From Hyaloperonospora brassicae (Eukaryota > Oomycota > Peronosporomycetes > Peronosporales > Peronosporaceae): a DNA stretch of 64,000 bases. Under the pieces are notes generated by a model that had not been told where the DNA came from, did no database searches, and saw nothing but the letters and a program-made list of their open reading frames with translations. This document shows positions 12,061-23,990 of the stretch, piece by piece. Every line of letters begins with the position of its first letter. The first letter of the stretch is position 1. A program made the position numbers and the translations under genes. Location of the stretch: assembly GCA_947650285.1 (NCBI GenBank), contig CANTFL010001311.1, forward strand, positions 1-64,000, in the 5' to 3' direction.

Positions 12061-13193
12061 ACCATGTTACATTGAGAACACCGGTCCTGAGCGAAACTCC
12101 GCGCCGAGCAAAATGTAGAACTTCCGGTATTGCTATCTACGTTATGATCATTCGCTGCCTGCGTCTTGGTCCACTGAGGAAGTACATGTCTCATAAGCTC
12201 GAGACGGTTGGGATATCGGGCACACTGGTGTAATAGCTATTGGTGATTGGCACACAACACTGAACGTGGTGGTCTGATTGATACTCACGTGCACTATTCG
12301 CTCCGCTACCCACTCCTACACGGACAAAATAGGGAAAGCATCAAGGAGGGGGGCGGAGGTCAATGTGTGTTGCATACGATATTGTTGTTGTCGCGCATGT
12401 CATTGACGAACCAAAGTCGGAGCTGCTGCTGAACAACATGCAGAGCATGGTAGCTCACCGCACCATCGTAGGCTAGACTGTGCACCTGTAAGCTGCGATC
12501 ACCGAGTGACCGCCATGCAACGAACGATGTAACCATGATGAGAGAAAGAGGCAGACCTGTTTACTCCACCATCACTTATTGCATGACGTGTGTAAGTACC
12601 TACGCTTGAACGGCCGCGCCGGTGCTCGACGAGTCCAGTTCGTACGAGGCTGGCCACCTTCATGACGCTTCCTAGATTGCATGGCTATGCTGCAAACGAA
12701 TACACAGAGGTACACGTCTCGCGCGGTACTGCTAGCGCCTAGTGCGAGACGTATACCTTTGTTCGTATCTTTTGCTGCTGCTTCGGCGGCCAATGATCTA
12801 TAGTCTAGATACGCCGAACAGGGACACGTACGATTATTACCCCCTTAAGAGACCGCTTTCACCCTCCCTCAAACTGCCTCGTGCGTACCCTGGAGCAGTG
12901 ACGCGTGCCGCGGAGACACCAACAGACGTGAGTCCTCGGTGCCAACTTTACGCGCGGCCTAATGCTGCTGGAAACAGGATCGAGACATACCTCATTCACG
13001 TTTGCTTGTGCGAAGACAAATATTCGTCGACTCTTCTCGAATCGACAAAGCCAACGCGATCGTGTCCAGGTCAGTTTCGGATCCCGCCAAAGCATTGGCC
13101 CCACTCCGCGCGTACTGACGCATTGATAGTAAAAGAGGGGCGATCCATTGACAGTTTACGGTCAAACCTTCTCACACCCTTCATCAGCATCAA
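12061..13193. other. Intergenic, nothing recognised
   Basis: Mixed-composition DNA between element A and the 121-bp array. A 157-codon frame at 12742-13215 has no recognisable domain and runs into the array, so I do not call it. Confidence 0.4.
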
Positions 13194-14336
13194 CGCCACG
13201 CAGTCACTTCGGTGATCGCACTCCACGTCGGGGGCCGCGCAAGCGGCTGAAGGGAGCCACCATCGCAGATGGTTGAGCTCCTCGGAGAGATATACGGCGG
13301 GTTGGCGTTCTCCACGCCACGCAGTCACTTCGGTGATCGCACTCCACGTCGGGGGCCGCGCAAGCGGCTGAAGGGAGCCACCATCGCAGATGGTTGAGCT
13401 CCGCGGAGAGATATATGGCGGGTTGGCGTTCTCCACGCCACGCAGTCACTTCGGTGATCGCACTCCACGTCGGGGGCCGCGCAAGCGGCTGAAGGGAGCC
13501 ACCATCGCAGATGGTTGAGCTCCGCGGAGAGATATATGGCGGGTTGGCGTTCTCCACGCCACGCAGTCACTTCGGTGATCGCACTCCACGTCGGGGGCCG
13601 CGCAAGCGGCTGAAGGGAGCCACCATCGCAGATGGTTGAGCTCCTCGGAGAGATATATGGCGGGTTGGCGTTCTCCACGCCACGCAGTCACTTCGGTGAT
13701 CGCACTCCACGTCGGGGGCCGCGCAAGCGGCTGAAGGGAGCCACCATCGCAGATGGTTGAGCTCCTCGGAGAGATATACGGCGGGTTGGCGTTCTCCACG
13801 CCACGCAGTCACTTCGGTGATCGCACTCCACGTCGGGGGCCGCGCAAGCGGCTGAAGGGAGCCACCATCGCAGATGGTTGAGCTCCGCGGAGAGATATAC
13901 GGCGGGTTGGCGTTCTCCACGCCACGCAGTCACTTCGGTGATCGCACTCCACGTCGGGGGCCGCGCAAGCGGCTGAAGGGAGCCACCATCGCAGATGGTT
14001 GAGCTCCTCGGAGAGATATATGGCGGGTTGGCGTTCTCCACGCCACGCAGTCACTTCGGTGATCGCACTCCACGTCGGGGGCCGCGCAAGCGGCTGAAGG
14101 GAGCCACCATCGCAGATGGTTGAGCTCCTCGGAGATATATACGGCGGGTTGGCGTTTTCCACGCCACGCAGTCACTTCGGTGATCGCACTCCACGTCGGG
14201 GGCCGCGCAAGCGGCTGAAGGGAGCCACCATCGCAGATGGTTGAGCTCCTCGGAGAGATATATGGCGGGTTGGCGTTCTCCACGCCACGCAGTCACTTCG
14301 GTGTTCGCACTCCACGTCGGGGGCCGCGCAAGCGGT
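13194..14336. repeat. 121-bp tandem array, 9 full units plus a partial tenth
   Basis: Units start at 13194, 13315, 13436, 13557, 13678, 13799, 13920, 14041 and 14162, with a truncated copy from 14283. Units differ at only a few sites (e.g. ctcctcgga/ctccgcgga, tatacgg/tatatgg). Each unit holds four hairpins: TGGCGT/ACGCCA, TCAC with a TTCG loop, GCCGC with a GCAA loop, and ACCATC/GATGGT with a GCA loop. Because 121 is not a multiple of three, a staggered series of 117-codon minus-strand frames arises from the periodicity; I treat these as artefacts. Confidence 0.95.
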
Positions 14337-15390
14337 CCTAAAGGGGTTTGTTGCCTTATATGGCAGCATACCCGCGTTGTACGTGCTGCCGCTCCGGCGG
14401 TACGCATGTCCCCAGTCTACTTGGTCGCGCCAGCGGTCATGATTGACTCGTAGTTGGCTTCGGTAGGAGGGTCTCTGACCTCGTTGCCGTCGCCCCTGGC
14501 TCTACGGAGCCCTTGAGTTGTCGACCCGATACCCGGGCCGTACTTCTTGTCACACTTATCAGTCGTTAGTTATCATAATAATGGACGTACTTGACACCAC
14601 CACCACCACCACCCTTCATCAGCATTCGCTGAGATTGGATGCCACAAGGAATGTTCTATCTTCTCAACAACTGCTAAGATTGGATGCCACATGGAATGGT
14701 CCGAAGTTCTCAAACGAGAGGCTCGCACCTATTCTGGTGTCTGGCAGTGTCCCATCTCCACCTGGTGCTGATCTGACAAGATAAAAAGACGGCATGCAGT
14801 TGCGTCCTCTCAGATGGCGCGACGGGTCCCGGTTGATATAGAGCATTTGCGACCGACAGGAATTCAAAGACTTGCACACTCGCGTAATCGTTGATACGCA
14901 CTTGACGCGATGCTCACAAGCTTTTCCTGTTCATCGTCTGCCGGCGTGGAAGTTGGTGGTGCGATTTCAATTGTTGTTTCGTGGCAACACAAGTACATAG
15001 TTGGTTGCGTCGGATGATACCGCTTCATTAAAGACCTGGCAACGGAAGCAAGGATCTGATCGTAGTTACAGTTGAGCCAAGCACTTGTTATGGTACGGAA
15101 GGTACGAAGAGCGCAAACGAACTGGAGTACACGCAGCGTGATTACAAGTCGCAGCGACCATGCGCGAGCTCGCTGGAAGCCATGGGTCGTTGATTCTGCC
15201 GATCTCAATCCACTCATCTATGAGTCTGTGTGCGCAGTGTGTCCTACGCCTGTTTACGCGACTGGATTTTCCTTCTTCAATGTCCAGTTTGAGCAGACGT
15301 TGGTGTTTTCTCACCGGTTCTCGACTGCTCGTGGGGTGGCGATGTATTTGATCGTGCCTGTCATCAGTCATTCTTCAATCTGCCAAGTCA
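14337..15390. other. Intergenic; small repeats only
   Basis: Contains a short (ACC)n run near 14597 and a degenerate duplication of 'gattggatgccaca' at about 14633 and 14681. The sequence upstream of the PcF-like gene may hold its promoter, but no motif is clear. No supported gene. Confidence 0.4.
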
Positions 15391-15552
15391 AGCTCAGTCA
15401 AGCTCCGTCAATCTCCGTCAATCTCCGTCAATCACCGTCTAGCTCCGTCAAGCTCCGTCAAGCTCCGTCAAGCTCGTCAAGCTCCGTCAAGCTCCGTCAA
15501 GCTCCGTCAAGCTCCGTCAAGCTCCGTCAAGCCCCGTCAAGCTCCGTCAAGC
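15391..15552. repeat. Decamer minisatellite (AGCTCCGTCA)n
   Basis: About 16 tandem copies of a 10-bp unit with variants (atctccgtca, atcaccgtct, agccccgtca) and one 9-bp unit. It ends 27 bp before the first ATG of the PcF-like gene, so it lies in the proximal promoter or 5' UTR of that gene. Confidence 0.9.
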
Positions 15553-15579
15553 AAAGACCACGTCAAACGTCTACATTTC

Positions 15580-15879
15580 ATGTGCAACATGAAGGTCTTC
15601 ACCGGTCTCGCGATCCTGTTGGCAACCATTGTTCAGAGTTCTGCCCGCAGCCAAACGGAATTTGAGGTGTGCTACAGTGCTTGTAAATACTTTGGGAGAC
15701 CCGCACAGGATCAGCATTGCAAATTAACGGAAACGTTAGACCATTGTTGTCGAAGAAGTTGCCCCAGTGATGCCAGTCAGCGATGCATGACCAACTGCCG
15801 CAACATTGGAAAAAACCTTAATGGCAAATCTTGTAACCCTCACGAGGCGAGAATTACTTGCTGCAATAGGATTTGCTGA
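15580..15879 (+). CDS. Secreted PcF/SCR-type cysteine-rich protein with two six-cysteine modules
   Basis: A single-exon gene of 99 codons from the ATG at 15580; the in-frame ATG at 15589 gives a better signal peptide (Lys, then a hydrophobic run, cleavage probably after the Ser-Ala/Arg-Ser region). The mature part has 12 cysteines in two modules of identical spacing, C-x3-C-x11-C-x8-CC-x3-C, at 15669-15765 and 15783-15876. Each resembles the PcF phytotoxin/SCR family of plant-pathogenic oomycetes, secreted apoplastic proteins with disulfide bridges, some of which cause plant necrosis. That function is inferred from family resemblance only. The doubled module is unusual, since PcF itself has one six-cysteine domain. 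No break is seen. A decamer minisatellite lies directly upstream. Confidence 0.8.
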   Translation: MCNMKVFTGLAILLATIVQSSARSQTEFEVCYSACKYFGRPAQDQHCKLTETLDHCCRRSCPSDASQRCMTNCRNIGKNLNGKSCNPHEARITCCNRIC

Positions 15880-16739
15880 CTCAAATTCCACTGTCATGTA
15901 CTCTGGAGCATTGAACTCCGTTGTACGATCATTTGGAGACGGTGCAGAAGGACAAGCTCAGCTGACGTACACGCCTCTAAAGTTCGCCCGCAAGCGTACA
16001 TAAGTCGTAGGACCGAACTTAAGGGTGAATGCAGTCTTCTCATTACGCTGATAGCTTGTCAGTTTTTTTGCTGCATGATCTGGTATTCTTTTGAAATTCA
16101 TATAAATCCTGATGTGTCTATTTTTAAAGGTACATTGGTCGCATGCAGTGGTAGTTGATGTGTTGCCGTGTGTTTCGTAGCGACCATTCTCTTGAGATAT
16201 AGTCAAAATTTGATCTGGCGGAGGTATTATTGACTTGCGATCTAAAGCTTTAGCTCGCTGTCAGCTGCGCAAGTGGGTAATGTTGGCATGCACTCGTGCG
16301 CGTGCCGTACATGCCTATAGCCAGCGGCTAACAATTATGAAAATACAGAAGCACCGGATGACAGGGACGTCAGGTAATTATTCCGTGGCATTCGACGTGT
16401 GACTTTTCGCATGTGTGAAGACTTGGCGGTGCAGCCCCAGCATCGTGACCATTTGCTGTGTAAAGGCTGGACCGTTTAGCTGCGGTATTGAAGTAGTAGC
16501 ACGGCAACGTTGGCACAGACCTCATTGCGACGATAACGGCCTCTTTTCAGTTAGCATCTGTGCACCTAGATTACATCTTCAACATTCACGCCGCGACTTT
16601 CTAATCACGGTCAGCTTTTTTTCCGACTGCTGTGCACAGTGCATCACCTCGTTGTGAGCCTCGTGTTCTTCAGCTCTATTGCCGCTACAGCTCAGATCAG
16701 ATCAGCTCATGTCCACCGTCTTGCGATCATGAGACCCGA
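15880..16739. other. Intergenic, nothing recognised
   Basis: Only chance frames are present (longest about 80 codons). No RNA gene or repeat seen. Confidence 0.4.
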
Positions 16740-17150
16740 TGTAGCGGGATGAGCCTGTTGCATGACATCACCCCAAAAAATTGGGTAAAAGAGAATTTTA
16801 TTTGAATGGACAATATTCTCTTTTATATTCTTCTTATCAAATGTTATATAAAAACCGTCGAATGTAAATTCGGCACTAAGGTACTTATTGGATGATTTAG
16901 GCCTTAGTTTTTAACGAGCCAAAACATCAATCACCGGCTAGACGCGCGCAATCAAAGGTGAGCAAGTAGCTATACCACGCACTCGTAGCTCTTACCTAGT
17001 CAGAAAAAGATCACTGGATTTATGCTTTCGACACTTAGCCTATCGATGAAATACAGCTCTGTTCTCCCATCCTTAGGCTTGTTTGTTTAGTAGACTTTCC
17101 TTCCTTTACATTCACCACGTAGGTGTGGTTTCGAGGCACCGGCCTACACC
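16740..17150 (+). repeat. Highly diverged LTR-like relic of the same superfamily
   Basis: Begins TGTAGCGGGATGAGCCTG, matching the LTR terminus pattern, and keeps the 'agacgcgcgcaat' core with 'ggtgag' after it. The right end is not recognisable. Weak evidence. Confidence 0.4.
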
Positions 17151-17845
17151 GTGGCCAATGTAAAAAATTTGTACTGTTTTCGGTACAAGTATTGGTGCCT
17201 CATTATATGTAAAGTTCTCGCATGATAAGGACAAGTGCGGCCCCAAATTTCCATCAGTAACGTACTGCATACGCTCTTCGTCTTCGTTGCGAGTTTATCC
17301 ACAGTGATTTGTTGCGTCACCCGACGCTTCAATGACAAAAGATGAAAAGACGCAGACGTTTCCTGCAGCGGCGATGAATCCTTCATGTCTATGTCCAAAG
17401 TGTCGGTGGATTACACTTCATCAATTTCCATCGCTCGCAGAACTTGCTGTGTTCCACGAACTGCGTTCTGAGATAGTTTTACGCTCGCTAATCATCCGGT
17501 ACGATAAATTTGTGATAGCAATAGCCTGGTCATACATTTATGCTCCTTAGCGCAGGATACTCATTGATTAAAGACTCCATCTGAAAGTCGGGCCGCTGCT
17601 CGATCTTGTATATTCCTTCGGACAATACGCCGGAGGTACTGACCTACCGCAGCGCCCAAGATGTGCTGAATCGGTGAGGCCTTGCATGTATTCGATGAAA
17701 TAGCTCTATCTGTCCTTCTTGCCTTGGTCTAGATCTATCATCACCGTGCGCAACGACGCGTACAGAATTGGTAAATACGTACAAGATGTCTCATTTTATA
17801 TCGAGTTCAATGCGTGGAGAGGCGAAAAGGAATGCTAGCATAGCT
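17151..17845. other. Intergenic, nothing recognised
   Basis: No coding or repeat signal that I can support. Confidence 0.4.
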
Positions 17846-18235
17846 TGTAACGGGGCACACCCTTGCGTGAACTTAACGCAAGGGTATCGGTGCCCCGACA
17901 GACGTACACAAGGCAAGCGAGGAAGCGTAGGTGAGGGAAAAGCAGAACTGTTTTATTTATATAATTAAGTCTTGAACTACTGTCTCTTTGTTTGACTTAA
18001 CTTAATTATGCTAATCTAACTGAGTGTATGGTGACGTCTCGTCACCACTCATTGCGCGCGTCCTGCGGCGATTGGTGGGTTGATATCATCAAGATATCAA
18101 CCAATGAACAGACTCTTTGGTCGACCCTTCAATATCACCGCTTCGGTGAAATTGTTTTAAGAATATTCAACTTCATATTCTTTATTGTCACTTTTCTTAA
18201 AGTGTCAATTCCATGTAACGGGCTGCCCCATTACA
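17846..18235 (-). repeat. Solo LTR with exact target duplication
   Basis: 390 bp, TGTAACGGGG to CCCCATTACA, about 90 percent identical by eye to the LTRs of element B and in the same orientation. It is flanked by a perfect 5-bp duplication TAGCT (17841-17845 and 18236-18240), so it arose by LTR-LTR recombination of a complete insertion. Confidence 0.95.
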
Positions 18236-19890
18236 TAGCTAGCCCCTCTAGCTCACGGTTTTCTCGTCGAGTTTCGATATCCATAAAAAGACGGACTATT
18301 GCCTCTATGGTAGCGTCATCTACCTTGCACAAGCCAAGATATGACTACACCCAGCCAATCGCCAAATAATATACGTGTCAGCCATACTTTTCTTTGTGCA
18401 GGATGCAGGTAAAAGCTACATTTTGCGCGTGAAGGGACGCATGTGTTAAAAGGCTCGTGTGAAACCAGGGAATGACGAACGACACGACCATATCAGGAAA
18501 GAACGACGTGGTCTGTCAACTTGTCTGTGCAGATGGAAATGTATGAGGTAAATAGAAGTTCTTTCGGATCCCACATTAAATAATGATAATTGTGAAGAAT
18601 TCGACAGGCATCGCAATCTTTGATGCATTACAAGGTACTTGCAAACATACAAAATCTTGCAGTGGAGCCCATTGGAAGGAGCTCGTTGAATAAATAGTCG
18701 GCATGTCTGATGCAAGCGAACAGCCAATGCGTCACACGCACGAGAACCGTATCGTTCAGACTACTGCTGCTAATTTCGTCGGCCCGTGCGTTTTTGTGGT
18801 CGAAATGAACATACAAGTTCTTGCCAATGATGCTGCATCTGTGATCTAGTTGGAAGCAAGAGCATGCGCCGTACTCAGGAATCTGACCACGTTCGTAATG
18901 AACAAACTTAGGTGCATTATCGATGTCAGGCGGCAAGCAATGGCACGGTCTGCTAGTTGTACTAATCGCACTGAATCGATTTAGTTTCTCACATGACGAA
19001 TACATAGTGGTACATGCTTAGTTTTGCTCTTACGTGAAAGGTCATTCTCCTATTAAGCAGTGCATTCTAGTTAGTCGTAAGTAAGCTAGCCATTTACTCT
19101 GAACCTAGCTTCGTGTTCGACTTGGATCTTCGACCTCGCTGTGATTATAGTAGAAACAAGGCGTGGATGACAAACCAATGCGGATACAGTTCGCTTGTTA
19201 GCCGCCGCTTTCGTATTTTTTTGACCTATAAGTCGAAGATTCGTATCTCCGTTGTAGACTGTAAAGGATGACCCCCCCTGATTGTTTGCACAAAATATGG
19301 GGAAATTTCACTTAATGATGCGCTTCTTCCGTACCTACTCCCGTAGATGCATGTCGCTGCTTTTTTTTAAAAATCACGTCTTACATTTGTATTCACTTAG
19401 ACCACCACAATAGACAGCCTCGCACCACTATTGCTTGCCAAAGCTTTCTTGTTGCAAGCAATGGCAGCCATTGATGCCCTATGCACGACATGAGAGTTAT
19501 CTTGTTGTTGTCATTGGTACACGCATGAAACGGTAGACAATGAGGTCATCGGAAAGGTGTAAGCTTCTATGTTTGTCTGCTTTCATAACAAAGAGTGACA
19601 CGATACTGACCACAAGATGCAATGTTTCCGTAGCAATGCAGGCTGGTCAGACCAGCAATGCGGTGACAAGAGTCTGGTCATGTTCCAGGTAAAAGTTCCT
19701 AGCAGATAACACGACCAACGGCAACTTCGTGCAACTGAGCGTGAGTGTCTGAAATGTACCTGAGCACTGTTGACATACAATGGGCTGGCCTTCATAAGCA
19801 TGAGAATGTCCTAGGTATTGCGAACGTGGGCTAATTGACGATACCGATGCAGTTCAAAACCCAGACGTCCCGATACTGTGCAAGTGTGCA
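18236..19890. other. Intergenic, nothing recognised
   Basis: Short frames only (longest 125 codons, 18628-19005 minus, no recognisable motif). No RNA gene seen. Confidence 0.35.
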
Positions 19891-20095
19891 CCAAGCGAAA
19901 GTTTCGCAGGGCGGGTCCCCTGGTGCAGTGGTACAGCTGACTTTTGAGGCTCTTATTGCCGGTTCCAGTCCCCCTCCGGGGCAAAAATCGGTAATTAACC
20001 GGCGAACGGCAGAATAACCACCACTCACCGCAAACCACTGATTGATGGGTTCAAAACAGTATAATGTGACGAAATCTACCAAGCAAACTTTCGCA
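19891..20095 (+). mobile_element. tRNA-derived SINE candidate with long imperfect TSDs
   Basis: The head contains a pol III A box 'TGGTGCAGTGG' (19921-19931) and a B box 'GGTTCCAGTCC' (19961-19971) at tRNA-like spacing, followed by 'tccggggca'. The body (about 19909-20078) is flanked by related direct repeats at 19891-19908 and 20079-20095 (one indel, one substitution), which read as an aged target duplication. The T-stem pairs poorly, so it is not a functional tRNA. tRNA-derived SINEs are known from Phytophthora; I cannot name the family. Confidence 0.6.
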
Positions 20096-20929
20096 CTTTA
20101 AGCCAATCGCTTTGCTGTAAATGCTCTATACAACATGCAAACGAAGACGTCTCATCGTTTACGAGCCACGCTATCATGACCGACACTGTCTCAAATTAGC
20201 AGCACGATGGTGCCGTCAAACCGACTGTAATTGAGTTGGGTTTGTCAACGACAAGCAAACTCGAGATTTTGCACCTCTTGCGCCCATCCACCTCTAATGA
20301 ACTCTTTCAGTTTGTTTTATCAAAGCAACGCGACCTACAGCTGGTTGCGACGAGTCGTTGGCACACGCTCAAATCCATTTAGCCGATGCGACCTGGCGGC
20401 AGTCGGCTAACAAACTTGCAAGGTAGCATTAGGAGCTAATGCGCGCTCGTAGCGGCTACAAGAAGCCCATTCTTGGTGCGGGTCGCGCAACAAACCGTAC
20501 GGTCTCGCGATCACTAGGCGCACCTTAGCTTGACAAGAATATTGCCGAAGACGGCTGGGGATTCTAAACGTTGAATATCTGTTGAGCTGATATGTCCAGC
20601 ACCAATATAAGAAGAATTAACCTCTTTGCATTCTTTTCCTACATATGTCGTCTATTAGTCTTTTTCATGTAGTTGTTAGTTCATGTTGTGCGTCAAATGT
20701 CACTGCTGTTTTGTAATTCTCCAGGCATAGATACTGATCCGCTACAGTCTGGTTACTGCTAGGTGCTCACTATCTTTGTTCATAGGCGACACAGATTCAC
20801 CTGATGGCTTTGTAGACGTAAGCCTGATCGACCATCCGACTCGCCCTCCTTCCGGTCCATCACTTACATGTACCCCTTCCACGGGCATGAGCACTAGTCA
20901 CCTCAACACTAACACTGCTGTGTGACAAT
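20096..20929. other. Intergenic, nothing recognised
   Basis: No supported gene or repeat. Confidence 0.4.
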
Positions 20930-21500
20930 TTCAACACTGTTCGAGGGCCAGACTCATCAGGAACCATGTAGCGGAGCTACACAGCTCCTTAAGTCAGAGG
21001 TAGACTTAACGCCCAATGAGCAACTTTTGTTCTACGAACCCGACTTAAAGAGTCAACAGCTCCGAGAGCTAAGGTTTGGTTCAAAGAACCCGAATCAAAG
21101 AGTCAACAAGCTCAGAGAGCTTACGGTCCCTGTTCCAGGGGGACCAAACGATTCAAAGAATCAAACGCACTGAGTGCACAAGGAGTAGCTGCCTTAACAA
21201 GGCGTTGCTACTTCCTTACGATCGTAAGACGCCTCAGAGAGGCACGTGTCTTTTGTTGATCAAAATGGGAACTGAATTTTATTTCTTCTTTCAACCTAAA
21301 AGAACACCTCTGAACAAAGAAATTAACCTACTCACCTATGTCCTGAATAAACCTATTAAAAGATCTCGTAATCAATATTTTACAGACATCAGTCTTCAAC
21401 AATTGATACTTGTGTTCGAATATTACTTTAAAGGGGATCATATCCCTTGAGTGTACCACACATAATGTCGACTAATAGTCGAAGTGGTGTACCGTCACAA
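20930..21500. repeat. Hairpin-tiled repeat fragment, unrelated in sequence to A/B/C
   Basis: A run of small perfect inverted repeats, e.g. TGTAGC/GCTACA (20967-20981), AAGCTC/GAGCTT (21108-21122), nested AGTAGC/GCTACT around GCCTT/AAGGC (21184-21212), and a nested pair around the 'gtcgac' site near 21470. The texture equals that of the gypsy elements, but the sequence does not match them. Frames at 20922-21173 and 21076-21450 have no recognised domain. Possibly the end of a different LTR element. Confidence 0.45.
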
Positions 21501-23990
21501 ACCAGCTCGTTGTTTGTCCACTCAAGACTTGAGAGTAACGAAATGTGTGCTCGTTCAAAACGTCATGTGCAGTGCATCTGCCGTCGTAGATCTGACCGAT
21601 AGGATGTCACGTGTGACTACCGCATTAGAAATATGCCTCGAAGCTTCACAAGGTGAGCTAAATACGCATGTCTCTGAACGGCTTTTGGACAATTTGAATG
21701 TTGGGAAAGTAGCGGCCACGACTTCGCTTAAGAGCGACAACAACAAGTTAAAAGGACGTCATTATCGACGAGCTCATGCTTTTATGTTCATCCTACGCCA
21801 ACAGGACGATGCCGAGTACAAGCTAGTGATGATGTACATTCGATAGACGCCGATATATGCTGAAGGATGAGGACCACAAAAACACGAATGATCACTTGAT
21901 GCTCATGTAAAAGAAGCGATGGACGTATACATCGCTGGTACAGCTTTGGCGACGCACAATGGTATGTCTATGGTAAACCTTTAATATTATTAGAAACGGG
22001 ACGTAAAATCATGTTAGGCACCAATGCGCCTTTGTACCTCGATATGGCCGGCAAAACTGACATCACTGGGTCAGGGATCCTGAATATAGAGTGCATGTAA
22101 AACAGCGATACTTCCAGTGTCTGATATCGACTGCCAGCCAGCGACGTCAACTGCGCCAGTCACCGCACGAACCATTTTACCAGAGTATCATCGCAAAGAA
22201 GAGCAGAGCACAAGCGCAATGCTGCAGAAGGTCCACTTACTCGACGCTCGCAAACGTAAAAGTTAAGTTTAAAAAATATGTTTAAACTGTCTGGCGTAGC
22301 GCAGCTTAAATCCTTAGACACTACGTCGATGGTGGATGTATCGCCATCGTTGGACGATTCACATTTTGCTAGTGGGTTAAAGGAGACACCACGAATATAC
22401 TAATAAATGTATCAAAGTACATTCTTGCATTAATGACACTGATAGAGGATGCCGCGTAGCTCACGCGCGCGTTCGTTTGGATGAAATGAGTCAACATACG
22501 TCAAGACTCAAGCTTTTTTTTAAAATTGTACCAAGCGCACTGGGATGTGTCTATATTAACGGGTTCTTGCTAAAAAATATTGAGCGAGAATTTTTTTTAT
22601 CTGCTGGCCGCTCATTGCGCGCGAACATCATATATTGTGCGCGTTGTTTGTGATATTATTGCCTGTATAATCCAGTCACGATAATAATGTATTTATTACG
22701 AAAACAAAGTAGCTCAAAACTATTGCTATCGTCGGATTTTGTTTTACATAGACATTCGCCAATGATCGTATGATATAACGAGATGATGCCGTTACAGAGT
22801 GGGCTATTGTGCTGTGTAAATTATCAGCGTACACGTATCACAATATATACATAATGTAGCTTGGTCTATACATCATGTTTCGGATGCAGGTACCGGTGAT
22901 CTTGGCCTGCTCGGAATTTTAAATCAAAAATGGATAGTACCGCGTCGCATGAGTTATTTGCATGTTGTTATTGAGACTTATGAAACCATGCACAACGTGT
23001 ATCCGACCGGATACTCAAATAATAGGCAGGGTGAAAGGTCGAAAATAATACTATCTTGGCCTGCGCGATCTAACACCACAGCCGCGATGACACCTGTATT
23101 TTAGTTGATTCGATTATTACCACTACGTGGTAAACACTAGCGGCAAGTTGATGAGATTTTGATATATATAGTATGAGTCGGTAAGCAGCTTCATCAAAAT
23201 CAATAAAATAGCAAAACTCTCGAAAGCTTTCGCTAGAAAAATATGCACAATGTGAGCAATTTTTACTTCAATGACCGAATATAAAGCACCCAATTTTTAA
23301 ACAACGTTTTCAAAAGCTATTTTGCCTTGCTAGACGAGCTCGAGCGTTTGATCTCTCGTATGGTCACGACTCTTCTTGGTTGGTTGGTTTTGTGAGGTAT
23401 ATTCGGGTACAAACGACCCACTTTATCCGGTATTTTTAAGTATGGTTTTTGAGAGGTAGTGGTAGGTTTTTCAGCTACTGTCGGGTCAAAGGCAAATGGA
23501 AAGCGCAGTTTTGAAGCTCGCTAGACGGAGAAAGATAACGACGCGTGTCTTGTGACTACCGATAGCTTTCTGTGCACTAGAGACGATCAATAAAGCTGCT
23601 AGGGATTGATACAACCAAAGACAGCAAGTTGTCAATCGCTGCTGATGCCACTAGCAACGTAGCAGCACAAACAGAAAATTGTGTGGCGTTCTTGTTGAAG
23701 AGCGCAAGTTCAGTGTGGACGTGAGGTCGACGAGGCGCTTACGAACGAATCGTGTGATAAGGCTGTTCGACGTTTATATTGACAGATAAACATTTAGATC
23801 AACCAAGCTCATTTGAAGTCGGACATTACGCAAACATGCTGACGATACACCCGTGACTTAAGGTTTGTATTGAAATGTACATATTTAACGCTGTCCTCCG
23901 ACCACATACGTCGGAACGGCCGGCCTACTGTACTTCTCTGCCCCTACACTTTTTAATTGTTTAAAACATAAAAATATACTGTGTAATTGG
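21501..23990. other. Mostly AT-rich DNA, nothing recognised
   Basis: A 120-codon frame at 21484-21846 has no recognisable motif. A 'gctcattgcgcgcg' match near 22608 recalls the LTR core and may be a very old LTR relic. From about 22.3 kb the sequence is AT-rich. Confidence 0.35.

Noticed and set aside
12742..13215. 157-codon plus-strand frame before the tandem array
   Set aside because: No domain or signal peptide, and it ends inside the array.
13071..14407. Series of 117-codon minus-strand frames with the same protein
   Set aside because: Product of a 121-bp tandem repeat whose length is not a multiple of three; every unit gives the same frame in rotation. No start context or domain.
15072..15665. 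197-codon frame ending in a Ser/Pro/Val-Lys-Leu repeat
   Set aside because: Its repeat is the decamer minisatellite read in frame, and it overlaps the PcF-like gene in another frame.
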